Origin: Cliona cf. orientalis
Lineage: Eukaryota > Porifera > Demospongiae > Clionaida > Clionaidae
DNA length: 64,000 nucleotides
Reading direction: 5' to 3'
Assembly (NCBI GenBank): GCA_963930775.1
Contig: OZ005706.1
Location: forward strand, 5,700,546-5,764,545
Shown one piece after another: positions 1 through 15,117 of the stretch. The translations under genes and the position numbers were made by a program. Under the pieces are notes generated by a model, which worked only from the letters and a program-made list of their open reading frames with translations, was not told where the DNA came from and made no database searches. Positions within the stretch are counted from its first letter, which is position 1; every line of letters starts with the position of its first letter.

Positions 1-315
1 AGAGTAAACGTAACATAACATGATGTTATTGATAACTATATATATGCCACTGAAAACACATATTCATCTACAGCACAACTAGGTATATATTTTTATTTTG
101 CAAAACACCTTTCACTCCGTGGGTCTTCATTGGCCTCTGCACAACTGACTAGTACTCTAGTAGACAGTGTCACCAGAAATTAATCAACAAAAGTTTAGGA
201 GCCAACCATGATTATTATATTATGCATTCAATATACAATGTATTATACTCAATATTATGTCACATACATGCACACACACATACTCCCTCACATACAATTT
301 GGCTGATATGCACAG
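1..315. other. No gene seen; probably intron of the kinase gene
   Basis: AT-rich sequence with a short CA-rich stretch. No exon with convincing splice sites or domain similarity was found. It ends at a CACAG acceptor that opens the first recognisable kinase-gene exon at 316, so it is most likely intron. The 5' part of the gene lies outside the window. Confidence 0.5.
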
Positions 316-3621
<3,306 letters not shown>

Positions 3622-4199
3622 CTAGCAGCTGCCATTGCAATAATAATAGGCCTTAAAAAATAATTATTTTGGTTGTTGTAGAGAATCTGTGCATGTGTAT
3701 ATTACCTAGACTATAGAGTAGCACGCATGCACTTTAGGGGAATGGAGAGAGCGATATTATTGTACATGCATGATAATGCCTATACTCGAGGATTCGCTGA
3801 GTATGCAATGAAAAAATTCAATGGAGATCTAGAATTCCGTATCTACTTTTCTATCAGCTATCATTCTCTACATGTAGCTACAGTGGTGATGATCATTCAC
3901 TGACAAATAAAACATGAGCTATGCATAATAATAATAATAATTATAATAATACAAAGTGGAGAAAACAAATAATGTCATTACAGCAAGTGTACATGTTGTT
4001 CATCAGCAGAGCCTTTACCACTGACATTGATGTAAGTCACAGCTCCTGTAATCAGTTCATTCAGCACCAAAGCTCCACTATACTCCATCTCTAGACTGTA
4101 GTGGGATAAGCAGTTACCAAGAAAAACAGTACATGCACGTGTATCATTAGTGCGGGAGGGTTGTCATACACCCATCAGGTGTTTATTAAGGGAAGATTG

Positions 4200-4543
4200 G
4201 GGGGGGGGGGGGGGGGTGGATACTGAATTTGGGATAAAAGTTAAATGGCATGATATTTCGAAATATTTTGTGCCAGCATCAGATACCTTGGTGTAAAAGA
4301 CACTTGAACTAGTTGTGATGTTGGGCCAGCATCAACCAGAGGCGCAGACAAGGACTACCCTCACTGCACACTTCCAGCACAGTCTGTAGATCTGTACAAG
4401 TCAAAATTTAAGATACAGTGTACGTAACTGTCCGATGATGTGACCATACCCCAAAGGCTTATGGAGGAACTGACTAGGCCATGATTGATTTTCACACCAA
4501 TTATTACACGTCAGGGTTTCATCCAGTGGGGGGGGGGGGGGGG
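4200..4543. repeat. Two long G homopolymers in intron sequence
   Basis: Runs of more than 12 G at about 4200-4216 and 4529-4543 lie in introns of the decayed ciliary gene. The paired positions in copy 2 (about 45236 and 45620-45711) also hold G or C runs of different length, so they have expanded separately. Confidence 0.7.
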
Positions 4544-5282
4544 ATTTCTCCTCCAAACTCCCTAGCTTTCCGCCAAAAAATTTGACTTTAATCATCATAA
4601 TATCACAACAAGTCACCAAATCAAACCACTAGCATTAATTTTGTTTTTGATCAAAAATTCCCCGAAACAATCTAAAGAAATTCTCCTAAATATAATATTA
4701 TGTCCCAAGGAACTTTGTGTGCTGAATACGCCCACTCATTTATCACATTTCCACCCCAATTGCAAATTTTTGTCGCTAGATGAAACCCTGCACATGTATG
4801 TACATATAGTGCTATAGAACAAGTGCCCATTCCCAGGGTAAGCGCCCATGCACTGCATTTTCATGGGGTCAATATGTAGAAACTTCTATCCAAAATTTGA
4901 TGTATGCAATCAGGAGCACATGAGCCACCGAAGGCAGCTCATATGCTCCTGATGCAATCTATGTACATGTACATGTATATGCTGGGTAAGCGACCATGTG
5001 GGCCAAATCTTAAGCTTCCATAGGCGTTACCTGGGATACTACAGTAATGTAGTTCACATCATACATGTACCTTGATCTAGTAGCTTGAGTGACCATAGAG
5101 CTGAGACTGGGTTGTTGTTGAGTAGCAAGAGTGGGAGGGTGGCAGTGCTGCCCAAGTGACGTGTACTGAAGTCTACCTGCTGTGGGGACACCCTCAGTCC
5201 AGGGAGACTCACAGTACCATACAATGGAAACATCTACACAAAAATATAGCTTGCTATAAATCTAAAACAGTAGCTATATTAT

Positions 5283-5515
5283 TATGCATACCGTATACAT
5301 GTATATAGCGGGGAAACTTTGGTGAGATTTTTAATTTGGCAATTTGGCGAATAATGGGCAATGTATTGGGAATTATAGGTGCACATTATTAGGGATTTTT
5401 TGAGCATTTGAGAATGACATTAGCTATATAGGCCAAAAAATTAGCATACACTGTAATTTACCTATATACCCTAACAGAGAGCCATTTCACCAAATTTACC
5501 CACTATACAGTAGTT
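5283..5515. mobile_element. MITE-like inverted-repeat element, also present in copy 2
   Basis: The left end reads TACCGTATACATGTATATAG and the right end holds the inverted counterpart of GCGGGGAAACTTTGGTGA (TCACCAAATTTACCC). The same structure is at about 47126-47330 in copy 2, so the insertion predates the duplication. There is no coding capacity. Confidence 0.5.
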
Positions 5516-5824
5516 CATTATCGTAAAGTAAAATGTCAAAATAATCGTAACTATCTATGGATACATTTATTGAAAGCCACTAGATCTTCAGCACACCTGT
5601 TTAGCTCCAGTGGAATACTCCACAAACAGTTTGCTAGCATAGCTACTCACGAACAGTGGATTCAGATGTTAGCTCATCTTGCTGAACATCTCCACAAGAG
5701 GAAGAAAACTTCATATTGAACTGTAGAGGGTAGGGACGACATAAAGTCTCTTAGAGTCTAGCTGTACAAATTATAAATTTGTGTACAATATGTGTATGTG
5801 TGCATTTGTATGTAGCTATATATG

Positions 5825-5925
5825 TATGAGAGAGAGGGAGAGAGAAAGAGGGAGGGAGGAAGGGGAGAGAGAGAGAGGGAGGGAGAAAGAGGGAGAGAGA
5901 GGGAGGGAGGGAGAGAGAGAATGAG
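5825..5925. repeat. GA-rich simple repeat
   Basis: Purine tract of GAGA and GGGA units, conserved in position with 47815-47886 in copy 2. It translates on the minus strand into a Ser/Leu/Pro-rich frame that is an artefact of composition. Confidence 0.8.
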
Positions 5926-7812
5926 ATAGCAAGCTTACATGTACACTGTCACTTGGATAAAGAGTGGTAAACTCATTTCCTCCACTAATGGAGATATTAT
6001 TATGCAATCCACGTGCACATTATTCCATGAATGGATTAACATAGCACCCAAAACTTGAGTTGCTATAAATAGTCACAAATGTCAGTGTTTTAAAGACATA
6101 TATGTAGTTTAACTTTATGCATACATGCACATGCATGTACATGTACCTGATTGTCAGCATCCAGCAAGAGAGAGGCAGGACAGTGAAAATCCAACCCACT
6201 ATCTTCATCACATTCCAAAGTCAACCTGGGAGGTCCTACATATTTTAGTGTAAAATAGAGTTTTATCCCTAGAGTAACTCATGGGACGATTTTACACCAG
6301 CAAAACCTAGAGTAACTGTAACTCATGGGACGAGTTTACACCAGCAAAATTAGTGTAAAATCCTGAGTATTTATTGTATGCCAAGCATATTATAAGGGAG
6401 GATTTTACACCACATCAAAATTAAGGGGCTTACTCATGTAAAATTCTCCCATATAGCTAACTTACCTCTGCCATATATAAGGGACGATTTTACACCAGTT
6501 GCCACCACAGGTACTGAAGTGGTGTAAAATCATGCCATATAATACTGATGGCTAACAGTAACTGGAGCAAAGATTTGCATGTGACCTTTGACCTCACTTA
6601 AAATTCTCCCATAATAATAAGAATGTACATCCATACTCTGCTAAAACTTTAAGTGTGAACTTTGACCTGGTGTAAAATGCTCCCTTGTATATAGCCACTG
6701 AATCCAGACTCAGGTGGGTTTTTAAGTGTCACGGTTCCGAATGCTCGCTTGCTGTGGGTGTGGCTGTAGTGCAGAATGGTAGGTGGGGCTCACTTTCTGT
6801 ACACGAGTTAGAGTTCCTCATCAGGACATCTCTGCTTCACGCTCTTGCTAATAGAATGGTACTCACCACATGTGCGATTGTTCGTGAAGCATATGTCTGG
6901 GGGTAATGCCATTGTGAATTGGTCGAAAGAAGATGAGTATGAGAAGGAAATAAATATAGAGTATCATAGTGTACAAGACTTAGATATGAGACACTTAACT
7001 AGCTATTGACTGCTTTTACACAGTTATTTTAGGAGTATTTTATGTGTTTTTTTTTAAGCTCAGACTACCTATGGCCTCTAATACACGGATTATACATAAT
7101 TGCTATAGCTATATGTATTAATTTTTTTGTGATCATTAGTATTATGGGACACCTGTCCCATAGATAATATATTCCCTCCTATGCCTGTCCCTATCAGCCG
7201 TTAAGCCAGCGGTCCAATTGTTGCAGATCCAGGAAGTGCATCCGGTGGCACATTCCAATGCATGCAATTTTTGCCGTTTTTTATCTATTTTTCTTACTTG
7301 TTCTATCTAGGCCATCTTTCACTTCTAGGACTCCAAACAAAGACCAGAAGATAGAGCAACTCTTCTACTTTCTGCTCGTTCAAGTCCTATAACCCGGAGA
7401 CATTCATGAGCTCCGCGGCAAGCGCTTCTGTGCATACTACTCGTAAGCGCTCACAAAAAGCGCCTCGCGCAAAAAGTGGGGCATTTAGGTTCCCTTGGAT
7501 GGATTCCCATGATTCAAGTACCATTCCATAGCTCTTGCGTTGCTCTACAATATGAGGCTGGAACGAAGTTTTTCCATCGAGCCGTTCCAGAGTTACACTG
7601 CATTGAAAATCACAAAATTTCAGTACAACCGCGTGGTATTTTCCATATCTTCTCGAAGGTTTCTGCCCAAGAACAAGTCGTAAATGACAAGAAATAGAGT
7701 ACTCCTTGTGTACTTCCAAGTTTCTAAGGAGGAGGCATCGTCATCCAGATGGAGGGATTCCTTCTCTGTAGTCTAGTAAGTATTTATGGATGTTGGCAAC
7801 GGTAAATAATAT

Positions 7813-7862
7813 GAAGCGTGTTAGCCTCGTACCCAGGCCTGGGTACGAGGCTAGAAGCGTGT
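7813..7862. repeat. 32 bp perfect palindrome flanked by 9 bp direct repeats
   Basis: The palindrome at 7822-7853 is centred on AGGCCT, with half-site TAGCCTCGTACCCAGG. GAAGCGTGT lies immediately on both sides (7813-7821 and 7854-7862). The structure looks like two inverted termini joined with no interior, inserted with a 9 bp duplication. Confidence 0.8.
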
Positions 7863-8039
7863 GTGAGGCGAGTGTATCAGCATAGAAAAAGTCCAGGGAT
7901 GGGTGAGCCTTACCAGTGTAGTCTGGATACATCAGAGGAAGAGTCTGTGTTGTAAAGCAGCTTACATCAAAGCTGGAAATCCCGAGCGTATACTTACAAT
8001 TGAGGGTAGCTAACACTTCACTAGTGTTCTGGTACTTCA

Positions 8040-8152
8040 CCCCCTCCCCCCCCCCCCCTCTCTCTCTTTCCTTTCCTCCCTCTATCTCACTCTCTCTCTC
8101 CCTCCCTCCCTCCCTCCCTCCCTCCCTCCCTCTCTCTCTCTCTCTCCCTCTC
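8040..8152. repeat. Polypyrimidine CT/CCCT simple repeat
   Basis: A C run, then CTCT and CCCT units. It explains the Arg/Glu/Gly-rich minus-strand open frames that overlap it. Confidence 0.85.
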
Positions 8153-8344
8153 TCCCCACTCTGACCCTGACCCCATGCACATACACAATAGGTGCTGTTC
8201 AGTTTTATCGAGTGTTGGAAGAGAGTAATTTCTGTCAACCATAGCTGTGATGATGGAATAGGAGACTGATTGTGAAAGCTCCAACAACCTTCAGCAAGAG
8301 TTCAAGATGGCCTTTGATAGTTAGCAGCTATATAGCTAGCTTGT

Positions 8345-8455
8345 ACTATGTATAGGTTATATCACGAGGTGGAGGTCTCTACGGGATTTACACACCGAGG
8401 GCCGGAGGCCCGAGGCTGTATAAATCACGTAGAGACCGAACCGAGTGATGTAACC
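8345..8455. repeat. Imperfect hairpin with GGTCTCTACG arms
   Basis: GTCTCTACGGGATTTACAC near 8370 pairs with GTATAAATCACGTAGAGAC near 8418-8436, with GGGCCGGAGGCCC in the loop. A related layout with GGTCTCTACG occurs near 19335-19440. Confidence 0.45.
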
Positions 8456-10312
8456 GACTTGTACCATGGGCTACGTGGTCTTGACAACGTATCTATGGCC
8501 TAGCAACTACAGCGCCGGCCATAAAAGGCTCGAGCGCGTACCTTCAACTTGCTTGCAACAGTTTAAACCATCGTCGTCGATCGAGTCGACGCTGGACATC
8601 GATGCATAGTGAGCCGACGCCGTTTTCTGTCCAACTCGAGCTTCTTCCTTGACATTCAGAACCACAATACTATTGTCGCTGCGTACAAAAGGCCGGCCAT
8701 GTCATCGCTGTCTTGATTTCAACTCGAGGTAGTCAGAGTGCAGCTCAGTTTTTACTACTGCTGACTTGGCAATCATTCGCTCCACCCATTCAATTAACGT
8801 AGTAAGACCTGCCCACTAATCATCTGCATACAGTACTCTGCATAGCACTAGAGCTCTGTACTTCATCTACAAAAGATGCTGTAACTACCCTAGCAGGCAT
8901 GATCATGTAAAATTTCATAGCCTCAGAGGTAGGTGTCTATCTAGATAGACACCTCCTAGGAGGTGTCTATTTTATTTAGACACCTCCTATAAATCAATCT
9001 GATTGGTCAGAATGTTACAACCATGGTACAAGTAATATCATTGGTTGTATATAAACGTACACGGTGAAACAACAATTTTTGTACTATTTTTAATAGCGTG
9101 TAACTCTGGAATGGCTCAATGGAAAAACTTCGTTCCAGTCTCATATTGTAGAGCAACACAAGGGCTATTGATTGGTACTTGAATCATGGGAATCCATCCA
9201 AGGGAACCTAGATGCCCCACTTTTTGCGCGAGGCACTTTTGTGAGCGCTTGCAAATAGCATGCACAGAGGCGCTTGCCGTGGAGCTCATGAATGTCTCAG
9301 GGTTATGGGACTTGAACGAGCAGAGAGTAGAAGAGTTGCTCTGTCTTCTGGTCTTTGTTTGGAGTCCTAGAAGTGAAAGATGGCCTAAATAGAACAGGTA
9401 AGAAAACATAGATAAAAACGGCAAAAATTGCATGCACTGGAATGTGCCACCGGATGCACTTCCTGGATCTGCAACGCTTGTACGTGTTTTGGACCGCTGG
9501 CTTAACGACTGCTATTAATTATGAGTCACCACATGAGGTATTTTATTGATGTCCTAGCATTGGGTGTTAGCTAATGACAAAAAAATAGCCAAGTAGCTAA
9601 TTTGATGTGCCGAATAGCTAAGCAAACTTGTAAAGTTGATAGCTACACCAAAAACCGTGTTTTACCACAAAAACCCATATCAAAATAACTTAAAGGTAGG
9701 TCTAGATAGATAGTTAGCAAATCCAACTTTGCAGGCAGGTAGCTATAATTAGGTATAATACAATTACCCCCAAACCGGAAGCTTCCATCTTCGTTGGTAT
9801 GGATGTCGGAGAGTCCCATAATACCAACTGTCTCATAATATCTGCATATAGCTAGTATACCAAACACATGAGTGAGTCGTGCTGGTGATGCAATACATCC
9901 AATGCTGTGGAAATAGGAGGGGTCTTGGTTCGAGATTAGTCATGAATGATTCGTGATAGCAGCTACTATAGTGATTTAGCTCTCTTTTTAACGTGATAGC
10001 TAATTCTCTTTGAGTGAAATGTGATTTAGCTATAATAATTATAGCTATATTATTATTATCTATGTATTCATTAAGCAGAGTAAAACACTATCAAATAAAA
10101 TTATAGGGTGCAATTGAGTGAGTTCACTCCCATGTATATGGTATTTAGCTATGGACAAGCTGAAGAGGCTTCCTTTGATGATGAAGACATAGAAAGATTA
10201 GCATAAATTAGCTACAATAGCATCCGAGTGAGAGATCTAGAATGTACCGGTATCTATAGTCACAGAGTCATGGTTACTATAAACTCTAAAACAGTAAAAT
10301 TAATATTATAGC

Positions 10313-10703
10313 TACCGTATTCGCTCGATCAAACGCCGCGGCTACTATTTATTTCACCGCCCGAGTTTGTGCGGCGTTTATTTGAGAGCGGCGTTTATTA
10401 ATACCAGTAGCTGCCAGAGACGCAATCCTTAGAGAAATGGTCGATTGATACCGCTGATCGAGGAGATTCTGGCCCCTTTGCTGATGTAGAAGAAGGTTAG
10501 AACTCGTTCTAGGCTGTTTATTGTGTACCTGGCATCGAAAACGAGTCGCGAGGCATGTCCACGTGCTGGTATTCTCGAATAGTAGGCGTGGCGCGGCTAC
10601 TATTCGAGAGCGGCCACTATTTCGTTCAACACTTCCGGAGGTGCGGCGACTATTCGAGAGCGGCGACTAATCGAGAGCGGCGTCTGATCGAGCGAATACG
10701 GTA
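10313..10703. mobile_element. MITE with TACCGTATTCGCTCGATCA termini
   Basis: 391 bp element. The left end TACCGTATTCGCTCGATCAA is mirrored by TGATCGAGCGAATACGGTA at the right end. Internal GCGGCG(T/A)(T/C)TA motifs repeat. TA at each end suggests a TA target (Tc1/mariner-type), which is an inference. Confidence 0.75.
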
Positions 10704-11437
10704 TATAAGTCAGTGGTGATCATATTATCATTTCTACCCTTATCACTCTAAACACAAGGTTGTACTGCAGAAATTACCCTGACATGCTTTACAAAGAACT
10801 CCAACTTGTGCACACAGTGAGCCCCCGGCCTACCATTCTATTAGCACAAGGGCCAAAGTAGCTGTCGCGGCTGCAGGATAGCCCCACCCACAGCAAGCAA
10901 GCATTCAGAACGCACTTAAAAACCCACCTGAGTCTGGATTCAGTGGCTATATGCAAGGGAGCATTTTACACCAGGTCAAAGTTCACACTTAAAGTTTTAG
11001 CAGAGTATGGATGTACATTCTTATTATTATGGGAGAATTTTAAGTGAGGTCAAAGGTCACATGCAAATCTTTGCTCCAGTTACTGTTAGCCATCAGTATT
11101 ATATGGCATGATTTTACACCACTTCAGTACCTGTAGTGACAATTGGTGTAAAATTGTCCCTTATATAGGCAGAGGTAAGTTATATGGGAGAATTTTACAT
11201 GAGTAAGCCCCTTAATTTTGATGTGGTGTAAAATCCTCCCTTATAATATGCTTGGCATACAATAAATACTCAGGATTTTACACTAACTTCTGCTGGTGTA
11301 AAATCGTCCCATGAGTTACTCTAGGTTGTATTGGTGTAAAATCGTCCCATGAGTTACTCTAGGTTTTGCTGGTGTAAAATCGTCCCATGAGTTACTCTAG
11401 GGATAAAACTCTATTTTACACTAACTTCTACAGGACC

Positions 11438-11571
11438 AACCTGGGAATGGTACATCATACAGTACGTTGTACATGTATTGGTTCATATCTGTGTTGATAG
11501 CAGTCAAGTTGTATTAGAGCACTACAGACCCTTCATAGCAAATCTTAAAAAGTTTACATACCTTAGAGCTA
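11438..11571 (-). pseudogene. Remnant of ciliary-gene intron beyond the MULE
   Basis: After the MULE, the sequence continues the match to copy 2 (48754-48900): AATGGTACATCATACAGTA, then a stretch ending CTTCATAGCAAATCTTAAA. Homology then stops, so copy 1 of the segmental duplication ends near 11571. No complete exon is present. Confidence 0.65.
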
Positions 11572-11739
11572 CAATTAGTTATTTGCAGATACAAATTTTA
11601 GCAGATTTCGGAAATAGCGCATTTAGTGGGTACTGATTTTTTCAAAATTAATATTCTATTATAATTAAATGTTGAAAATTTAATATTCGCGGGTACAATT
11701 TTTAGTGAAAATTAGGCAAATCCCTAGTTTCGCTAAATT

Positions 11740-12007
11740 TAGTACCCTGGAGACCTCGAACCAAGAGTTCAAGACGGGATACCTAAAAATGTGCTGAATC
11801 AGCATTACGAGCCCCACCCACTTTAGGAGACAAGACGAGCCACGCCCACTTTAGGTTTACAGAACTCAGTAAATTAAATCTCATCGTATGTACTACAATT
11901 TCAAGATTCTTTCTTGCCAGCGAAGCAAACAAGTGAATTTTCGTGACTCTGTAATCGACGCAATCCATATCTCAGTGAAGTTCTTTCGCGTTGACCTCTT
12001 AGATCTC
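11740..12007. repeat. Dispersed repeat related to 36064-36325
   Basis: Starts with CCTGGAGACCTC and includes ATGTGCTGAATCAG, TTCTTTCTTGCCAGCGAAGC and TTCTTTCGCGTTGACCTCTT, all shared with 36064-36325. Its general layout (GTGCTGA-TCAG, then a CCCGCCCAC-like motif, then CAGCGAAGCA) resembles the TOM40/2A-gene intergenic region at 52270-52400, so it may be a stray copy of that promoter region. No coding function is seen. Confidence 0.6.
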
Positions 12008-12078
12008 AACCCTCCAATTGCTCTACGATTTGCGAAACCAGTCCGCTTATAATTTAGTTTTATTGTGAACAATCACAG

Positions 12079-12330
12079 TATCACCAAGGGCTTATAGACC
12101 CCAAAGGGGGAGAGGGCATGTAACTGGCACCTGGCAAACTTCAAATCCATAGGCTAAAAATAGTAAAATCCACATTATCAGTCCGGCCATAGCACTAATG
12201 CAGTCCAGACAGCAGCTGTTACTATAATTAGTTACAAACCACTGTCTGATTTGAATTTTGCTAGGTACACTATCATGTATGGCAGTTACATGCCCTCTCC
12301 CCCTTTGGGGTCTATAAGCCCTTGGTATCA
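12079..12330. mobile_element. 242 bp MITE with 5 bp target duplication
   Basis: Inverted termini at 12084-12125 and 12284-12325 are essentially perfect over about 42 bp (outer bases CCAAGGGCTTATAGACCCCA). TATCA flanks both sides (12079-12083 and 12326-12330). No coding capacity; the superfamily is not assigned. Confidence 0.8.
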
Positions 12331-12479
12331 CACAATGCACAGTACATACGGCCCGGCGATGTACGTATTTCTAAATTAACGAAAGAAAGTAATATTATAA
12401 TCATTGAATATTTATTTCCTATGTGAAGCTGACTATAATATCAATATCTTAGAATCTTACGAAAATGGTAGGGACAAGA

Positions 12480-13440
12480 AGGTGAAGGGGCAACTGGTGT
12501 CCGGTTCTTGTTGATTGTATTACCAAGGAACAGGGATCTGGACCAGGAGGTCATTAATTTGGTTAGTTAGGCCACTATTGGTTGAACCTTAGTTTCATCC
12601 CCCGCCCGCATGGAATTTTGCCCCCTCTTCAATCTCGTCATTATGCCATTAGCTATATGCTACCACGCATGCGCAGATCTGCCTCGCGAGCTATCTGACC
12701 ACACTAGTAGTTGCTTCTTTGTGTGTACATTTTGTTATTTTAAGGATCAAGAAGTGTTTACATAGCACATTTCCTGGAATGCACTAATGTAATTAAATAA
12801 TGGCATAATGGTAATGTACCGCCCGCCCGCATACAATTTTGGGAAAGTCCCTGATGAGAAACTATTATTCAACAAATACTGGCCTTATAGATAAAACTCC
12901 ACAAACATTGGACAATGAATGATTACAAGAAGGGGCAGCCTTGACCCAGGTCTGATTAATTTTTGTAGTATTTACCATCTGAAAAGGAGCAGGGTTCTGG
13001 AGAGGCTCACTAATTTTGTTCATTGTCGTAGATTAAACTCCACGCCGTGAATGTATTCATCATCGGCTAATGAGTATAAATGGGGCAGGGGTCTGAAGGG
13101 GCTCATTAATTATTTATTGTTATCATAGATTAAACTCCACGAATGTAGCTATTTACCATCTGAGGAAGATTACAAAAGGATATAACATTGCACAAAAGGG
13201 GCAGTGGTCTGGAGGGGCACCGTGTTTAATTTGTTGGTTGTCATAGATTAAATATATTTACCATCCGACTCGAGAATAATTACAAGAGGAGCAGGGGTCT
13301 GGAAGGGCTCATTAATTCGTTGATTCTCAAAGATTGTACTCCACGAATGTATTTATCGTCTGAAAATGATTTCAAAAGGATACGTACAAAAGAAGCAGGG
13401 GACTGGAGGGGCTGATTAATTTGTCAATGAATCAGAGTTG
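12480..13440. repeat. Degenerate ~105 bp tandem repeat
   Basis: About eight diverged units share the order GGGGCAGGGGTCTGGAGGGG, CTCATTAATT, GTCATAGATTAAACTCCACG and TTTACCATCTGA. A further fragment lies at 14480-14550. No coding frame persists across units. Confidence 0.7.
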
Positions 13441-14530
13441 CATACTAATAGTTATACTACCATATTTTTTCTAAAAATTTGGCCCTTCTAATTATTCGGC
13501 ACACTTTACCAAATGATTGAAAATAGTCTCTAATTTTTGGTAAAACCAGTCATCACATGTATATGCTATAAACGGGGATAGAATGCGCACGCAGACAGAA
13601 TGTTAAATATCAACCTCAACAAATTCGGAAAACCTAAAGCAATGTTATTATTTTCATGCCGAATTTTTAAAGAAATACAGTATATACAACGAAACATATT
13701 TTTCAGAGCGACAATTTTCTTATATAGTCCGTGTCATTACATGAGGGCATGCATATATACGCGTCTTGGATGCGCCCAGTTGCTATGAACGCGCGGCGCG
13801 GGCAAAGCTAGAGAGAAAGTCCGCACTACAAGGCTCAGGATTGGTCGGAACTGTAGAGCCATGTTCACAAAGAAGAGTGCCTCGGACCATAGCTACAGCT
13901 AGAGACACATTGCATGCATTGTGGAACGATCGGCGCGAAAGCGCCGCGTGTTTTGATTGGCCTGCTATGCAGGCACTGGCACTAGCCACCGAGCCTCGAG
14001 CGAAGCGAGATGCGAGTTCTGTTCTTTATCATACCTATCATGGCAGTAGTCAGGTAGCCACGTTCGAGCAGAGCGAGAACATCGCCATTATTTACTTGCT
14101 ATGAGGGGTGTGGCCCCTGCAACCGCTTCCATCTATGCATGCGCATGGTATTGATGGGCAAATCTTGCCCAGGCATGATACTGTTTGTACATGAGCTACG
14201 TCTCTATGTTTTGTGAGCATGTACTGATCATGTATACTAACCACATTATCCCATGATTGTGAAATTAAACATACTTGTATACAGTACAAATAATATTATT
14301 ATAATTACATACACAAGCAAGAAAACATCTTTTGTTCATCACAACATTGTATTGTAATTTATTTACTAGTACATGTACACGTATAGCAGCAGCGCATAAT
14401 ACAATGTATATACACATGTATACAATGTAGCTACAAAGTAAGTCATCCGTGAGGTCCCCACCCCCCCAGAAAAAATCCTGTATTAATGTGTTTATCATCC
14501 GAGAAAGATTAAAAAGGATATGACATTCAA
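13441..14530. other. No gene recognised
   Basis: Contains a GC-rich patch (13760-14010) with a 112-codon open frame. No domain, splice context or second copy supports translation. The rest is AT-rich. Confidence 0.5.
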
Positions 14531-14533
14531 TTT

Positions 14534-14643
14534 GTTGGTTGTGTTATAGTCGTAGCACAGGGCCAGGGATTTATGGCAGTAAACCGACCAGAGTCAGAGG
14601 GCTGGTTACGTCGCCATAAATCCCTGGCAACCGTGCTATAACT
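14534..14643. repeat. 110 bp hairpin
   Basis: GTTATAGTCGTAGCACAGG at the left is mirrored by CGTGCTATAAC at the right, and CAGGGATTTATGGC pairs with GCCATAAATCCCTG. Probably a short foldback MITE. Confidence 0.65.
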
Positions 14644-14814
14644 ATTATGTATCCCACCTGATTGGCTAAAAGTCATGCACACCATATAGTCTACGTTCAT
14701 AGCAACAACTGTTCTAACCTAGCAACAATAATTCTAAACAGAAAGAGAGTTGCACACAGTAAAAACAAACCAGCAAAGAAGTGTAGAAAAAGATCTGTGT
14801 GCTAGCTGTGCAAG

Positions 14815-15117
14815 TAATGGCAAATAGCAGTGACTTAATTTCAATACATCAATTCAATATTCATCGAAGCTTTTCTGTGCAAGTGATGCACTTCATCAGG
14901 ATGAACAAAAAAGAAATCACCACTAGCTTAAATAGAAGGAGAGGAAAAACGGAGTGAGACAGAAAACTGATAACAGCAAGAAAACATGACTCCAGTACAA
15001 GAAAAACAGAGACAAAAAATATGTTAGGGCTACCTAGTCAACATTGACTAGGTATATAGCCCTAATGATGAATATTGAATTGATGTATTGAAGTTAAGTC
15101 ACTGCTATTTGCCATTA
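14815..15117. mobile_element. 303 bp MITE with ~50 bp inverted termini
   Basis: TAATGGCAAATAGCAGTGAC at the left end is inverted exactly at the right end (GTCACTGCTATTTGCCATTA). The match extends through the segment ATTGAATTGATGTATTGAA. The ends start and finish with TA. Confidence 0.8.

Larger units (their letters stand above)
3700..6231. repeat. Segmental duplication, copy 1 (pairs with 44810-48755)
   Basis: From about 3700 the sequence matches 44810-48755 in the same orientation, including introns, the GA-rich tract and exon fragments. Copy 1 is interrupted after 6231 by a Mutator-like element and resumes at 11438-11571. The two copies differ by small indels. Copy 1 lacks a roughly 550 bp stretch that corresponds to 47961-48510 in copy 2. 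Confidence 0.8.
3978..6231 (-). pseudogene. Ciliary ASH/MSP-domain protein (HYDIN-like), decayed copy 1
   Basis: Minus-strand exons match the better copy at 45036-49855. The last exon (about 4097 down to a TAA at 3978-3980) and the exons near 4390-4288, 5230-5056, 5672-5598 and 6225-6148 can be recognised. It is broken in three ways. In the exon near 5640 a 4-base insertion (AGCT) after the VRE codons makes an immediate TAG. The 5' half of the exon ending near 5940 is deleted. The exon at 6225 is separated from its upstream sequence by a 5.2 kb transposon. The intact family would sit in the ciliary axoneme. This copy is not expected to give a full product. Confidence 0.7.
7199..9507. mobile_element. 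Nested inverted-repeat element inside the MULE
   Basis: About 425 bp at 7199-7620 is inverted at about 9085-9507. Both ends read CGTTAAGCCAGCGGTCC inward, followed by GTTGCAGATCCAGGAAGTGC and, further in, TTTTTGCGCGAGGC(A/G)CTTTT. An open frame on the minus strand (7719-7387) lies almost wholly inside the arm and shows no known domain. The element is probably non-autonomous. No clear target duplication was found. Confidence 0.65.
6232..11437. mobile_element. Mutator-like (MULE) element with ~600 bp terminal inverted repeats
   Basis: The left arm (6232 to about 6830) is the inverted complement of the right arm (about 10775-11437). Shared features include GGTCCT at both ends, many TGTAAAAT(C/G)(C/G)TCCC motifs, and the segment reading CACTGAATCCAGACTCAGG. 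The flanks carry an exact 9 bp direct repeat AACCTGGGA at 6223-6231 and 11438-11446. Long TIRs plus a 9 bp duplication are typical of Mutator-like elements (family knowledge). No MULE transposase was recognised in the 4 kb interior, so this copy looks non-autonomous and has collected other insertions. It sits across the splice acceptor of an exon in the decayed ciliary gene. Confidence 0.8.

Noticed and set aside
7741..8287. Minus-strand frames rich in RERE and containing ASYPGLGTRL
   Set aside because: Composed of a pyrimidine simple repeat and the inserted palindrome; no domain or consistent exon structure.
13766..14104. 112-codon plus-strand frame in a GC-rich patch
   Set aside because: No recognisable domain, with an overlapping frame of similar size on the other strand; likely compositional.
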